Shown: positions 16,773 through 24,871 of the stretch, in pieces
Position numbering within the stretch: the first letter of the stretch is position 1
Layout: each line of letters begins with the position of its first letter
Notes under the pieces: generated by a model
What the model saw: only the letters and a program-made list of their open reading frames with translations
What the model was told of the DNA's origin: nothing
Database searches by the model: none
Position numbers and translations under genes: made by a program
Origin: Acetobacteraceae bacterium AT-5844
GTDB lineage: Bacteria > Pseudomonadota > Alphaproteobacteria > Acetobacterales > Acetobacteraceae
NCBI GenBank assembly: GCA_000245075.1
Contig: JH600023.1
Location: 1-34,184 of the forward strand
Direction: 5' to 3'
Length of the DNA: 34,184 bases

Positions 16773-17474
16773 TCACACCGAAAGATACCGCGCCCGCACG
16801 GCCTCGTCGGCCATCAGTGCCGCCATGCTGGCGGTGTGGCGCAGTTGGCCGGTCTCGATCAGGCAGGCACGGTCCGCCACGGCATTGGCGAAGACGAGGT
16901 TCTGCTCAGAAAGAAGGATGGAAAGCCCCTCCCGCTTCAGCGCCAGGATCGCGGTGGCCATCCGTTCCACGATCACGGGAGCCAGCCCCTCCGAGGGCTC
17001 ATCCAGGAGCAGGAGCCGTGGATTGCCCATCAGCGTGCGGGCAATGGTCAGCATCTGCTGTTCGCCGCCGCTCATCCTGCCGCCCGGGCGGCGGCGCATC
17101 TCGCCAAGAACAGGGAAAAGCTCATAGGCGCGCTCCGGCGTCCAGGGCTTCATTCCGGCGGGGGCGGGGCGGCGGCCCACGGCGAGATTCTCCTCCACCG
17201 TGAGCTCGGTGAAGATGCGGCGTTCCTCCGGCACATAGCCGATACCGGCACGGGCGATCTCGAAAGCGGGACGTCCTGCCAGATCGCGTCCATCGAATTC
17301 CACGCAGCCCGCGCTGGGCGGCACCAGGCCCATGATGCTCTTCATCGTCGTGCTCTTGCCGGCGCCATTGCGGCCCAGCAGGCAGACGATTTCTCCCTGC
17401 GCCACCTCCAGCGAGATACCGTGCAGGATATGCGCCTGGCCGTAATGGGCGTGCAGCCCTTCCACCCGCAGCAT
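16773..17474 (-). CDS. livF: Branched-chain amino acid-type ABC transporter ATPase LivF
   Basis: A 233-residue cytoplasmic ATPase, last gene of the minus-strand Liv operon. Walker A GRNGAGKST has K40, the signature is SGGEQQ (135-140), and Walker B LLLLDEPSEGLAP has D158 and E159. The DEPSEGLAP form and GYVPEERRIFTELTVEENL are typical of LivF. ATG 17474 overlaps the livG stop (TGATG); a TTG one codon upstream is also possible. Substrate choice lies with the binding protein, so the name refers to family rather than proven leucine transport. Confidence 0.93.
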   Translation of the reverse strand: MLRVEGLHAHYGQAHILHGISLEVAQGEIVCLLGRNGAGKSTTMKSIMGLVPPSAGCVEFDGRDLAGRPAFEIARAGIGYVPEERRIFTELTVEENLAVGRRPAPAGMKPWTPERAYELFPVLGEMRRRPGGRMSGGEQQMLTIARTLMGNPRLLLLDEPSEGLAPVIVERMATAILALKREGLSILLSEQNLVFANAVADRACLIETGQLRHTASMAALMADEAVRARYLSV

Positions 17475-18226
17475 CAATGTACCCCGCCGCCGAGATAGAC
17501 TTCGCGCACCCGCGCATCGGCCCGCACGGCCTCGGGCGTCCCGCCCGCGATGAGCTTACCCCGGTCCAGCACCAGGATGCGGTCCGCATGGCCGAAGACG
17601 ACATCCATGTCGTGCTCGGTGAACAGCACGGCGATGCCGGCCTGCTTGGCGATGCGCGCCGTCAGCGCCATCAGCCCGGCCCGCTCCGCTGGGGCCATGC
17701 CGGCTGTGGGCTCATCCATCAGCAGCAGGCGCGGCTCATTGGCCAGTGCAATGGCGAGTTCGAGCCGCTTGAGATCGCCATAGGCGAGAACCGCGCAGGG
17801 ACGATCCGCCTGCTCCTGCAACCCGACGCGTGCCAGCGCCGCCAACGCCTCCGCCGAGTATTGCAACGCCGCCGGGCGCCACAGGCTGAACAGCCGCCGA
17901 TGGTGCGAGAGCAGCGCCATCCGCACATTGTCCAGCACGGTCATGGAGCCAAAGGTGGCCGTGATCTGAAAGGTGCGCCCGACGCCAAGCCGCCAGACGG
18001 TGCGCGGCGCCTGCCCGGTAACATCCCGCCCCAGCAGTATCACCCGCCCGGCTTCGGGCCGGATCTGCCCGTTGAGCATGTTAAAGCAGGTGCTCTTCCC
18101 GGCCCCATTCGGCCCGATGAGCGCGAGCATCTCCCCGGCATGCACGGAGAGCGACACGCCATCCACCGCCGCGACGCCACCCCAGGACTTCCTCAGCCCC
18201 TCGGCTTCCAGAACCGGCGCGGTCAC
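17474..18226 (-). CDS. livG: Branched-chain amino acid-type ABC transporter ATPase LivG
   Basis: A 250-residue partner ATPase. Walker A GPNGAGKST has K44. The signature position reads LAYGDLKRLELA, the LivG-style form without the SGG triplet. Walker B is LLLMDEPTAGMAP, the H-loop is FTEHDMDVV, and the C-terminus VREVYLGGG is a LivG hallmark. GTG 18226 is chosen because GGGAGGAG lies about 6 bases upstream and the homologous region begins there. It overlaps the permease stop (GTGA). A longer frame reading back into the permease gene has no support. Confidence 0.93.
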   Translation of the reverse strand: MTAPVLEAEGLRKSWGGVAAVDGVSLSVHAGEMLALIGPNGAGKSTCFNMLNGQIRPEAGRVILLGRDVTGQAPRTVWRLGVGRTFQITATFGSMTVLDNVRMALLSHHRRLFSLWRPAALQYSAEALAALARVGLQEQADRPCAVLAYGDLKRLELAIALANEPRLLLMDEPTAGMAPAERAGLMALTARIAKQAGIAVLFTEHDMDVVFGHADRILVLDRGKLIAGGTPEAVRADARVREVYLGGGVH

Positions 18227-20067
18227 GCCCGCTCCTCCCGGGCTCGCAACGCGCCGGCGAGGCCGCCCGGGAAGAACAGCACCAGCGCCAGAATGGCAAA
18301 GCCCAGCACCAGCCGCCAAAGATCGGAAACCCGGGAGAGCTGCTCCTGCAGGCCGGTATAGGCCACGGCGCCGAACAGCGGGCCGAGCACCGTCTGCACG
18401 CCGCCGAGCAGCACCATCACCAGCGCATCCACGCTGCGTGGAATGCCGAGGAAAGAGGGGAAGACACTGCCCTTGCCATAGGCGAACAGCGCGCCCGCCA
18501 TGCCCGCCGCGGCCGCCGCGATGGCGAAGGCCACCCAGCGCACGCGCACCGTGTCGATCCCGATGGCTTCAGCCCGCAGCGGAGAATCTCTCTGGGCGCG
18601 CAGGGCCATGCCGAAGGGGGCGAAGAGCACGCGCCGCAGCAGCACCACGCCCAGCCCGCACAGCGCGAGCGAGAGATACCAGAACACCAGCTTCCCACGC
18701 GCCCATTCGCTGGGCCACACGCCGAGAATGCCGTTGTCGCCGCCCGTGAACTCCACCCATTGGAAGGCGGTGCTCCAGGCGATCTGCGCGAAGGCGAGGG
18801 TCAGCATCGCCGAATAGACGCCGGAGAGACGCACGCAGAACCAGCCGAAAACCAACCCCACGATGCCAGCGGCGAAAGGCGCGAAGATCAGCCCGACTTC
18901 CATCGGCGCCATCAGGTGCTTGGCGAGCAGCGCGGCGCCATAGGCCCCAGCGCCGAAATAGGCAGCGTGGCCAAAGCTTGCCATGCCGCCAGGGCCCATG
19001 ATGAGATGCAGGCTGGCGGCGAACAGCACCATCATCGCCATGTCGGCCATGACGGAAAGGGTGTAGTCGCCCAGGAAGGGCGGCAGCACCAGCAGCAGTA
19101 CCAGCGCCACGAGCCCCGCCTGGGCGAGCCATTTTGGCGTGCCCGGCAAGGGAGGCGAGGCGATGGAGGCCGGTGGCAGGCCGGAGGGTTTGCGCCCCAT
19201 CAGCCCGTGTGGCCGCAGGATCAGCACGGCGGCCATCACGAGGAAGGCCAGCACCAGCGTGATGCGCGGGAAGATCAAAATCCCGAAGGCGTGCAATTCA
19301 CCGATGAGCAGGGCGGCCAGGAAAGCGCCACCCAGGCTCCCCAGCCCGCCGATGACGACGATCACGAACGCCTCGACGATCACCGCCATGTCCATGTGCA
19401 GGTTCACGGCCTCACGCGGCAATTGCAGCGCGCCGGCAAGACCCGCCAGGGCGGAGCCCAGCGCGAAGACGCTGGTGAACAGCTTCCGCTGATCGACGCC
19501 AAGCGCCGCCACCATTTCCCGGTCCTGCGTGGCGGCACGGACGAGAATGCCGAAGCGTGTGCGGTGGAACAGCAGCCACAGCAGCGCCAGCATTACCGGC
19601 CCGACGCAGATCAGGAAGAGCTCGTAGCGGGGGAAGCGCAGGCCGAAGATCTGCGTGGCGCCCCGCAGCAGCGGCGCACGCGGCCCAAGCAGATCCTGCG
19701 GCCCCCAGATCAGCAGCGTGAGATCCTGCACGATCAACACGACGGCAAAGGTCGCGAGAAGCTGGAACAGTTCCGGTGCCCGATAAATCCGTCGCAGCAG
19801 CAAGAACTCGATCGCGGCGCCGATCAACCCGGTCGCCGCAGCCGCCAGCAGCACGCCGCCCCAGAAGCCGAAGAAGCCGCCAAGCTGCGCTAACGGCCCA
19901 TGTGCCGTCAGCGTCCAGCCCAAATAGGCGCCCAGCATGTACAGGCTGCCATGGGCGAAGTTGACGATGCGGCTGACGCCGAAAATCACCGTCAGGCCCG
20001 CCGCGACGAGAAAGAGCGAGGACGCGCTGGCCAGCCCGTTCAGCGCCTGGACGATCAGCGAGTCCAA
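18223..20067 (-). CDS. Fused LivH-LivM branched-chain amino acid-type permease
   Basis: A 614-residue inner-membrane protein joins both permease subunits. Residues 1-290 are LivH-like (VQALNGLASASSLFLVAAGLTVIFG, VNFAHGSLYMLGAY, GGLGSLGGAF). After a Pro/Gly-rich linker, residues 315-605 are LivM-like (GPGGMASFGHAAYFGAGAY, SGVYSAMLTLAFAQI, LRAQRDSPLRAEAIGID). The frame is continuous at the join, so one polypeptide can form the whole membrane channel. The start is TTG 20067, six bases after the binding-protein stop, inside a purine-rich AGGGGTAAGGAAGG tract. No nearby in-frame ATG would keep the first helix. Confidence 0.9.
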   Translation of the reverse strand: MDSLIVQALNGLASASSLFLVAAGLTVIFGVSRIVNFAHGSLYMLGAYLGWTLTAHGPLAQLGGFFGFWGGVLLAAAATGLIGAAIEFLLLRRIYRAPELFQLLATFAVVLIVQDLTLLIWGPQDLLGPRAPLLRGATQIFGLRFPRYELFLICVGPVMLALLWLLFHRTRFGILVRAATQDREMVAALGVDQRKLFTSVFALGSALAGLAGALQLPREAVNLHMDMAVIVEAFVIVVIGGLGSLGGAFLAALLIGELHAFGILIFPRITLVLAFLVMAAVLILRPHGLMGRKPSGLPPASIASPPLPGTPKWLAQAGLVALVLLLVLPPFLGDYTLSVMADMAMMVLFAASLHLIMGPGGMASFGHAAYFGAGAYGAALLAKHLMAPMEVGLIFAPFAAGIVGLVFGWFCVRLSGVYSAMLTLAFAQIAWSTAFQWVEFTGGDNGILGVWPSEWARGKLVFWYLSLALCGLGVVLLRRVLFAPFGMALRAQRDSPLRAEAIGIDTVRVRWVAFAIAAAAAGMAGALFAYGKGSVFPSFLGIPRSVDALVMVLLGGVQTVLGPLFGAVAYTGLQEQLSRVSDLWRLVLGFAILALVLFFPGGLAGALRAREERA

Positions 20068-20073
20068 CCTTCC

Positions 20074-21312
20074 TTACCCCTGCGGGCGCCAGCCCCGCAC
20101 CACGTCATCCGCCGGCAGGTAGTTGGCACCGTCGGCGTAACGCCAGTCCACCATGCCACCGACGCGGCCATTCAGTTTGGTGCGGCCGACGAAGCAGCCG
20201 AGCGTGGCCTGGTGGTCGATCTTGCGGAACTCCACCTCGCCCGTGCCATAGGCGGTGGGGTAGCGGATGCCCTCGAAGGCATCGACCATGGCTTCGGTCT
20301 CGGTGTTACCAGCCTTCTTCAGCATGGCGGCAATGGCCAGCACCAGGTCGTAGCCGACGATGGAACCGCATTTCGGCTCCTCATTGAAGCGCTTGCGATA
20401 GGCCTCGCGGAAGGCGGTGTGCACCGGGTTGTCCAGCGTGTCCCGCGGATAGCCGGTGACGATCCAGCCTTCCGGGCACTCCTCGCCCATCGGCTCCAGA
20501 TATTCGGGCTCGCCCGTCAGCATGGAGGCTACCGCGCGGTCCTCGAACAGGCCACGCGTGTTGCCCTGGCGGACGAAATTCGTCAGGTCCACGCCGAAGG
20601 TGACGTTGAAGATGCCGTCCGGGCGCATCCGCTCCAGCGCCTGTACCGTGGCGCCGGCATCGATGCGGCCGAGGGCAGGGAACTGCTCGCCCACGAATTC
20701 CACATCCGGCTTCGCCTTCTTCAGCAGCTCCCGGAACCAGCGCACGGCCGACTGGCCGTACTCATAGTTCGGCGCGACCGTGGCCCAGCGCTTCGCAGGC
20801 AGCTTGGCGGCTTCCTCCACCAGCATCGCCGCCTGCATGTAGGTGCTGGGGCGCAGGCGGAAGGTGTAGCGGTTGCCCTTGGACCAGACGAGCGCATCGG
20901 TCAGCGGCTCGCCTGCCGCATAGAGAACCTTGTTCTGGAGCGCGAAGTCGCCCAGCGCGAGACCCACATTGGAGAGGTAGCCACCCGCGATGAAGGCCAC
21001 CTTCTCGGCATTCAGCAACTCGCCGGCGATGCGGATGGCATCTTCCGGCTTACCCGCGTCATCCCGGCTCAGCGTCTCCAGCGGGCGGCCCAGCACGCCG
21101 CCGGCCGCGTTGATCTGCTCCTGCGCCAGGATCCAGCCATTGCGGTACGGGTTCAGGAAGGCGGGCTGCGCCGTATAGGAGTTGATCTCGCCGATGCGGA
21201 TCGGCCCGCTGCCCTGTGCCAGTGCCGGGCGCGCCAGATGATGCGCCACGGTTCCGGCAGCCAGACCGCCCAGCAGGGCGCGGCGACGAAGGGAGAAAGC
21301 GGAATCGGTCAT
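20074..21312 (-). CDS. Branched-chain amino acid-type ABC substrate-binding protein
   Basis: A 412-residue periplasmic receptor of the Peripla_BP_6 (LivK-like) class. The N-terminus SLRRRALLGGLAAGT... ending in PALAQG is a Tat-type signal. The body shows IRIGEINSYTAQPAFLNPYRNGWILAQEQINAAGGVLGRPLE, the standard opening of these receptors, then VAFIAGGYLSNVGLAL and VGYDLVLAIAAMLKKAG. ATG 21312 is preceded by AAAAGGAAG at 8-9 bases. The real ligand could be an aliphatic amino acid, an aromatic acid or an amide. It heads the transporter genes, 72 bp downstream of an aminotransferase gene. Confidence 0.9.
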   Translation of the reverse strand: MTDSAFSLRRRALLGGLAAGTVAHHLARPALAQGSGPIRIGEINSYTAQPAFLNPYRNGWILAQEQINAAGGVLGRPLETLSRDDAGKPEDAIRIAGELLNAEKVAFIAGGYLSNVGLALGDFALQNKVLYAAGEPLTDALVWSKGNRYTFRLRPSTYMQAAMLVEEAAKLPAKRWATVAPNYEYGQSAVRWFRELLKKAKPDVEFVGEQFPALGRIDAGATVQALERMRPDGIFNVTFGVDLTNFVRQGNTRGLFEDRAVASMLTGEPEYLEPMGEECPEGWIVTGYPRDTLDNPVHTAFREAYRKRFNEEPKCGSIVGYDLVLAIAAMLKKAGNTETEAMVDAFEGIRYPTAYGTGEVEFRKIDHQATLGCFVGRTKLNGRVGGMVDWRYADGANYLPADDVVRGWRPQG

Positions 21313-21330
21313 CGGAGGCTTCCTTTTCAG

Positions 21331-21352
21331 CGCGCCACCCATCGCGCCACCC
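21331..21352. repeat. Two direct copies of a 10-bp motif upstream of the binding-protein gene
   Basis: CGCGCCACCC occurs at 21331-21340 and again at 21343-21352, a 12-bp period that puts both copies near one face of the helix. It lies between the aminotransferase stop and the binding-protein start, where an internal promoter is plausible. An AT-rich tract (GGTTATATATG) follows at 21370-21380. Function is not shown. Confidence 0.35.
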
Positions 21353-21384
21353 GGCGCGGATGACAAGATGGTTATATATGCCCT

Positions 21385-22584
21385 TCAGGCCGCAACGGCA
21401 GGGAGGGCAGCCAGGCGTTCAGGCAGAGCGGCCAGCGAGCTTTCCTCCGCATTGGCGAAGGCGAGGCGCAGATGCCGCTGCTGGCCCGGACCAAAGAAGG
21501 GGCCAGGCAGCGCCAGCAGGCCGCGCGTGGCAGCCAGCGCCTCAGCCGTCGCCAGCGCGTCCGGCGCGCCTTCCGGCAGCCGCAGATAGGCAAAATAGGT
21601 GCCGAGAGCGTCGATCTTCCAATCCGGCGCCTGCGCCATGGCCGTGCGGAAGGCGCGCGCGCGGCCGGCCATGATGGCGCGGTTGCCCGCCCGCCATTCC
21701 CGCAGCGCCGGAATGGCCCATGCCAGCACTGCCTGTGCCGGGCGGGCCGGGCAGATTTGCATCGTGTCCAGCACCTTCGCCAGCTCCGCCCGGAAGGCGC
21801 CACCACCCACGACGGCGCCGACGCGGTGGCCGGGAATGCAATAGGATTTGGCGAAGGAGTAGAGCTGCACCACGCCATCCCGCCAATCCGGGTCCTGGAA
21901 CAACTCGTGCGGCGGCATGCCGCCTTCCGGCATGCCGCCTTCCGGCAGGAAGTCCCGATAGGTTTCGTCCAGCACCAGCCAGATGCCGCGCGCGCGGCAG
22001 ATCTCGGCGATGCGGGCGATAGTGGCCGGCGGATAGATGGCGCCGGTAGGGTTATTGGGGCTGACCAGCACCACCGCGCGGATATTCGGCGTCAGCGCCG
22101 CCGCGAGGCGCTCCGGGTCTGGCACGAAGCCATCCTCGGCACGGGTCTCGAAGGGCACCGCCTCGACGCCCAGCAGCTCCAGCGCCATGCGGTGGTTGAA
22201 GTACCAGGGGGTGGGCAGCAGTACCGCATCGCCGCTGCCGGCCAGCACCGTCATCGTCATGGTGAAGGCCAGGTTGCAGCCGGCGGTGATGGCGATGTCC
22301 GCCGGGCTGAAGCTTGCCCCATAGAAGCCGGCCAGCTCCTCCGCCAGCGCTTCCCGCAGCGGCATGTCGCCATCGATGGCCCCGTAGCCCGCGCAGGTCC
22401 GGTCTGCCGCCGCGCGGCCCAGGCGCTCCAGCAATTCAGGATGCGGCGGGTAGCCCGGCACGGCCTGGGTCAGGTCGATCATCGGCCCGGCCGCGCCGCT
22501 GTAGCGGGCAGCCCAGGCGCGGGCGGCGGGGATAGGGGGCGCGTCAGTGGCCGCGACACGCGCGGAGAGGCGAAGGCTGGGCAT
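21385..22584 (-). CDS. Class I/II pyridoxal-phosphate aminotransferase
   Basis: A 399-residue fold-type I aminotransferase. The motifs are AGYGAIDGDMPLREALAEEL near the N-terminus, ITAGCNLAF, the cofactor-contacting SPNNPTGAIYPP, VLDETYRDF, Schiff-base K246 in SFAKSYCIPGHRVG, and a C-terminal RLAFAN arginine. It should move an amino group between an amino acid and a 2-oxo acid. The substrate is not predictable. Because it is just upstream of the Liv-type importer on the same strand, it may act on the imported compound. ATG 22584 has only a weak ribosome binding site. A five-residue repeat (EGGMP twice) sits after the DETYRDF motif. Confidence 0.87.
   Translation of the reverse strand: MPSLRLSARVAATDAPPIPAARAWAARYSGAAGPMIDLTQAVPGYPPHPELLERLGRAAADRTCAGYGAIDGDMPLREALAEELAGFYGASFSPADIAITAGCNLAFTMTMTVLAGSGDAVLLPTPWYFNHRMALELLGVEAVPFETRAEDGFVPDPERLAAALTPNIRAVVLVSPNNPTGAIYPPATIARIAEICRARGIWLVLDETYRDFLPEGGMPEGGMPPHELFQDPDWRDGVVQLYSFAKSYCIPGHRVGAVVGGGAFRAELAKVLDTMQICPARPAQAVLAWAIPALREWRAGNRAIMAGRARAFRTAMAQAPDWKIDALGTYFAYLRLPEGAPDALATAEALAATRGLLALPGPFFGPGQQRHLRLAFANAEESSLAALPERLAALPAVAA
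21914..21943. repeat. 15-bp tandem duplication within the aminotransferase gene
   Basis: GGCATGCCGCCTTCC occurs twice in a row, adding one extra EGGMP to the protein in frame. The location just after DETYRDF is a surface loop in this fold, so the repeat is probably tolerated. It looks like a recent slippage product. Confidence 0.7.
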
Positions 22585-22719
22585 GATGCGGCGCAAGGTG
22601 ACACGCCCCTGGCCCTGCGCCAACGGGTGCGACGCACATCCCTGCCACCGGCGCGGGGAAATGTTTGAATTGCCGTAATGAAACGAAGGGAAACCGGACA
22701 CGCGCAGGCAAAAGCCTGT

Positions 22720-22725
22720 TACAAT
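22720..22725 (+). promoter_or_regulatory. Possible -10 element with adjacent palindrome upstream of the two-component genes
   Basis: TACAAT at 22720-22725 lies 30 bases before the response-regulator start, just after the dyad CAGGC-AAAA-GCCTG (22705-22718). A -35 match is poor. This 171-bp divergent region also serves the aminotransferase gene. Confidence 0.25.
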
Positions 22726-22755
22726 CGCCCGCGACGCCCACGCCATATTGCAGGT

Positions 22756-23523
22756 ATGTTCGAGAACATGGAACCGCCTCCACATATCCTCGTGGTCGAT
22801 GACGACCGGGAAATCCGCGATCTGCTGTCGAAATTCCTCGAACGGCAGGCCTGCCGCGTCACCGCGGCGCGCGATGCGCGGGAGGCCCGGCGCCTCTGGC
22901 CACTGGGCCGCTACCACTTGGTCGTGCTGGATCTCATGCTGCCGGGCGAGTCCGGACTGGACTTTGCCCGCTGGCTGCGCAGCCAGTCGGACGTGCCCAT
23001 CGTCATGCTGACGGCGATGAGCGAGGAGACCGACAGGATCGTCGGGCTGGAGCTGGGCGCCGACGACTATGTGGCGAAGCCCTTCAACCCCCGGGAGCTG
23101 CTGGCGCGCATCCGCGCCGTGCTGCGCCGGGCCAATGGCGAGAGCGGCAGCAGCCAGGAGCCGCCTCCCAAGGCGATCCGCTTCGCGAGCTGGACGCTGG
23201 AGCCCGCCCGCCGCCGCCTGCTGAACCCCGAAGGTGTCGAGGTACCGCTGACCGGGGGCGAGTACGAGCTGTTGATGGTGCTGGTGGAGCGCCCCAACCG
23301 CGTGCTGACGCGCGACATGCTGATGGACCTGCTGCGCGGCCGGCAGGCGGGGCCGTTCGACCGCGCCATCGACGTTGCCGTCTCCCGCCTCCGCCGCAAG
23401 CTGGAGGATGACGGGCGCAACCCCACCCTGATCAAGACGGTGCGCGGCGGTGGCTACGTGCTGGCCGCAACGGTGGAGAAGAGCGCCGAGCGGGGCGAGC
23501 GTACGGAAGAGACCGCCGGGTGA
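22756..23523 (+). CDS. OmpR-family two-component response regulator
   Basis: A 255-residue DNA-binding regulator. The receiver domain (residues 9-125) has the acidic pocket VVDDDRE, the phosphoacceptor D59 in VVLDLMLPG, the switch threonine in LTAMSEE and K108 in YVAKPF. The winged-helix domain (about 150-240) shows LTGGEYELLMVLVERPNRVLTRDML and the recognition helix IDVAVSRLRRKLEDD followed by IKTVRGGGYVL, as in OmpR/PhoB. ATG 22756 follows CAGGT; ATG 22768 would also keep the whole domain. The kinase gene begins 7 bases after its stop. The input signal and targets are unknown. Confidence 0.93.
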   Translation: MFENMEPPPHILVVDDDREIRDLLSKFLERQACRVTAARDAREARRLWPLGRYHLVVLDLMLPGESGLDFARWLRSQSDVPIVMLTAMSEETDRIVGLELGADDYVAKPFNPRELLARIRAVLRRANGESGSSQEPPPKAIRFASWTLEPARRRLLNPEGVEVPLTGGEYELLMVLVERPNRVLTRDMLMDLLRGRQAGPFDRAIDVAVSRLRRKLEDDGRNPTLIKTVRGGGYVLAATVEKSAERGERTEETAG

Positions 23524-23530
23524 CTTTCTG

Positions 23531-24871
23531 ATGATGCGGCGCCTCTTGCCGCGCAGCCTGGCCGGGCGCACCGCCGTCTTCCTCACCCTTGCGCTGATGA
23601 TGGTGCAGGCCGCTGGCCTGACCATTCATGCGCTGGACCGGGTGGATGTGCAGCGCCTGGGTGTGTCGCGTGAGATTACCGCCCGGGCCTTTGGCATCTG
23701 GCGCATCATGCTGCTTGCGCCGCCTGAGCGGCGCGAATCGATGCTGTTCGATATCGAGATGCCGGACGGCCTCGCCGCCGAGATCTCGGAATTTCCCGCT
23801 GTCCGCCCGGGCATGCCGCGCGCGCCGCTTTCCCTGGTGCGGCTGTTCCAGCTCGACCTGATCGCCTCCAGCCCGCCGCGCTTCCGCCCGCGGGAAGCAC
23901 TGGTGGCCTCGGCCCAGCGGCCGGGCACCCTGGTCGTCGCCATGCGGCTGCCGGATGGGCCGTGGTTGAACATGTGGCTCACCCTGCCACCGCCGCGCCC
24001 CTGGCACTCGGAAACCTTCCTCATCGCTTTCGTGCTGATGACCGGCGCGGCGCTGGCCTTGATCCTGATTGCCACCCGCCGGCTGACCAGGCCCGTCTCC
24101 GCCCTGGCACGTGCCGCCGAGCGCCTGGGCCGGGACGTGAACGCGCCGCCCTTGCCGGAGCAGGGGCCAAGCGAAGTGGCCACGGCCGCGCGCGCCTTCA
24201 ACACCATGGCCGAGCGCATCCGCCGCTTCGTGGGCGACCGCACGCAGATGCTCGCCGCCATCGGTCATGACCTGCGCACGCCGATCACGCGGCTCCGCCT
24301 GCGCGCCGAGTTCATGGATGACGACGAGCAGCGCCGGAAGATGCTGGCCGATCTGGACGAGATGGAGGCCATGGTGAACGCCACCCTGGCCTTCGCCCGG
24401 GATGATTCCGCGACCGAGCCCTCCGTGGCGATGGATCTGGCCGCCCTCTGCCGTACCGTGCTGGACGAGGCCGCCGACGCCCGGCCGGAATTGCCGGCAG
24501 AGGCGATTGCCTATGACGGGCCGGAGCGTCAGCGCATTCGCGGGCGGCCCATCGCGCTGAAACGGGCCCTGGCCAATCTCGTCAACAACGCCCTGAACTA
24601 TGGCAACACCGTCAAGGTGACGATGGAACCGCCAAGCCAGGGGCTGCTGACGGTGCGCGTGGAGGATAGCGGCCCCGGCATCCCCGAGGACGCGCTGGAG
24701 GTGGTGTTCCAACCCTTCCGCCGCCTGGAAACGAGCCGCAACCGGGAGACGGGCGGCACAGGACTCGGCTTGCCTATCGCGCGGAATATCCTGCGCGCCC
24801 ATGGCGGCGACGTCGTGTTGCGCAACCGGCCGGAGGGCGGCCTCTCCGCCGTTGTGACGCTCCCCGTCTAA
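23531..24871 (+). CDS. EnvZ-type sensor histidine kinase
   Basis: A 446-residue inner-membrane kinase, partner of the preceding regulator. There is an N-terminal membrane helix, a periplasmic domain of roughly 130 residues, a second helix (ETFLIAFVLMTGAALALILIAT) and a HAMP segment (RRLTRPVSALARAAERLG). The dimerisation helix follows with phosphoacceptor H246 in AAIGHDLRTPITRLRLRAEFM, then a HATPase domain with LVNNALNYG, VEDSGPGIP and GGTGLGLPIARNIL. The HDLRTPITRLRLRAE form resembles the EnvZ/RstB group. ATG 23531 follows GGGTGA by 8 bases. The stop overlaps the stop of the convergent gene. Confidence 0.93.
   Translation: MMRRLLPRSLAGRTAVFLTLALMMVQAAGLTIHALDRVDVQRLGVSREITARAFGIWRIMLLAPPERRESMLFDIEMPDGLAAEISEFPAVRPGMPRAPLSLVRLFQLDLIASSPPRFRPREALVASAQRPGTLVVAMRLPDGPWLNMWLTLPPPRPWHSETFLIAFVLMTGAALALILIATRRLTRPVSALARAAERLGRDVNAPPLPEQGPSEVATAARAFNTMAERIRRFVGDRTQMLAAIGHDLRTPITRLRLRAEFMDDDEQRRKMLADLDEMEAMVNATLAFARDDSATEPSVAMDLAALCRTVLDEAADARPELPAEAIAYDGPERQRIRGRPIALKRALANLVNNALNYGNTVKVTMEPPSQGLLTVRVEDSGPGIPEDALEVVFQPFRRLETSRNRETGGTGLGLPIARNILRAHGGDVVLRNRPEGGLSAVVTLPV

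Noticed and set aside
19900-21363. 487-codon plus-strand open frame across the Liv-type binding protein
   Set aside because: It shadows a clear ABC receptor with signal peptide and ribosome binding site on the other strand.
22585-23625. N-terminal extension of the aminotransferase frame to 23625
   Set aside because: The extra 347 codons lie antisense to the response regulator and have shadow composition. Family homology begins at 22584.
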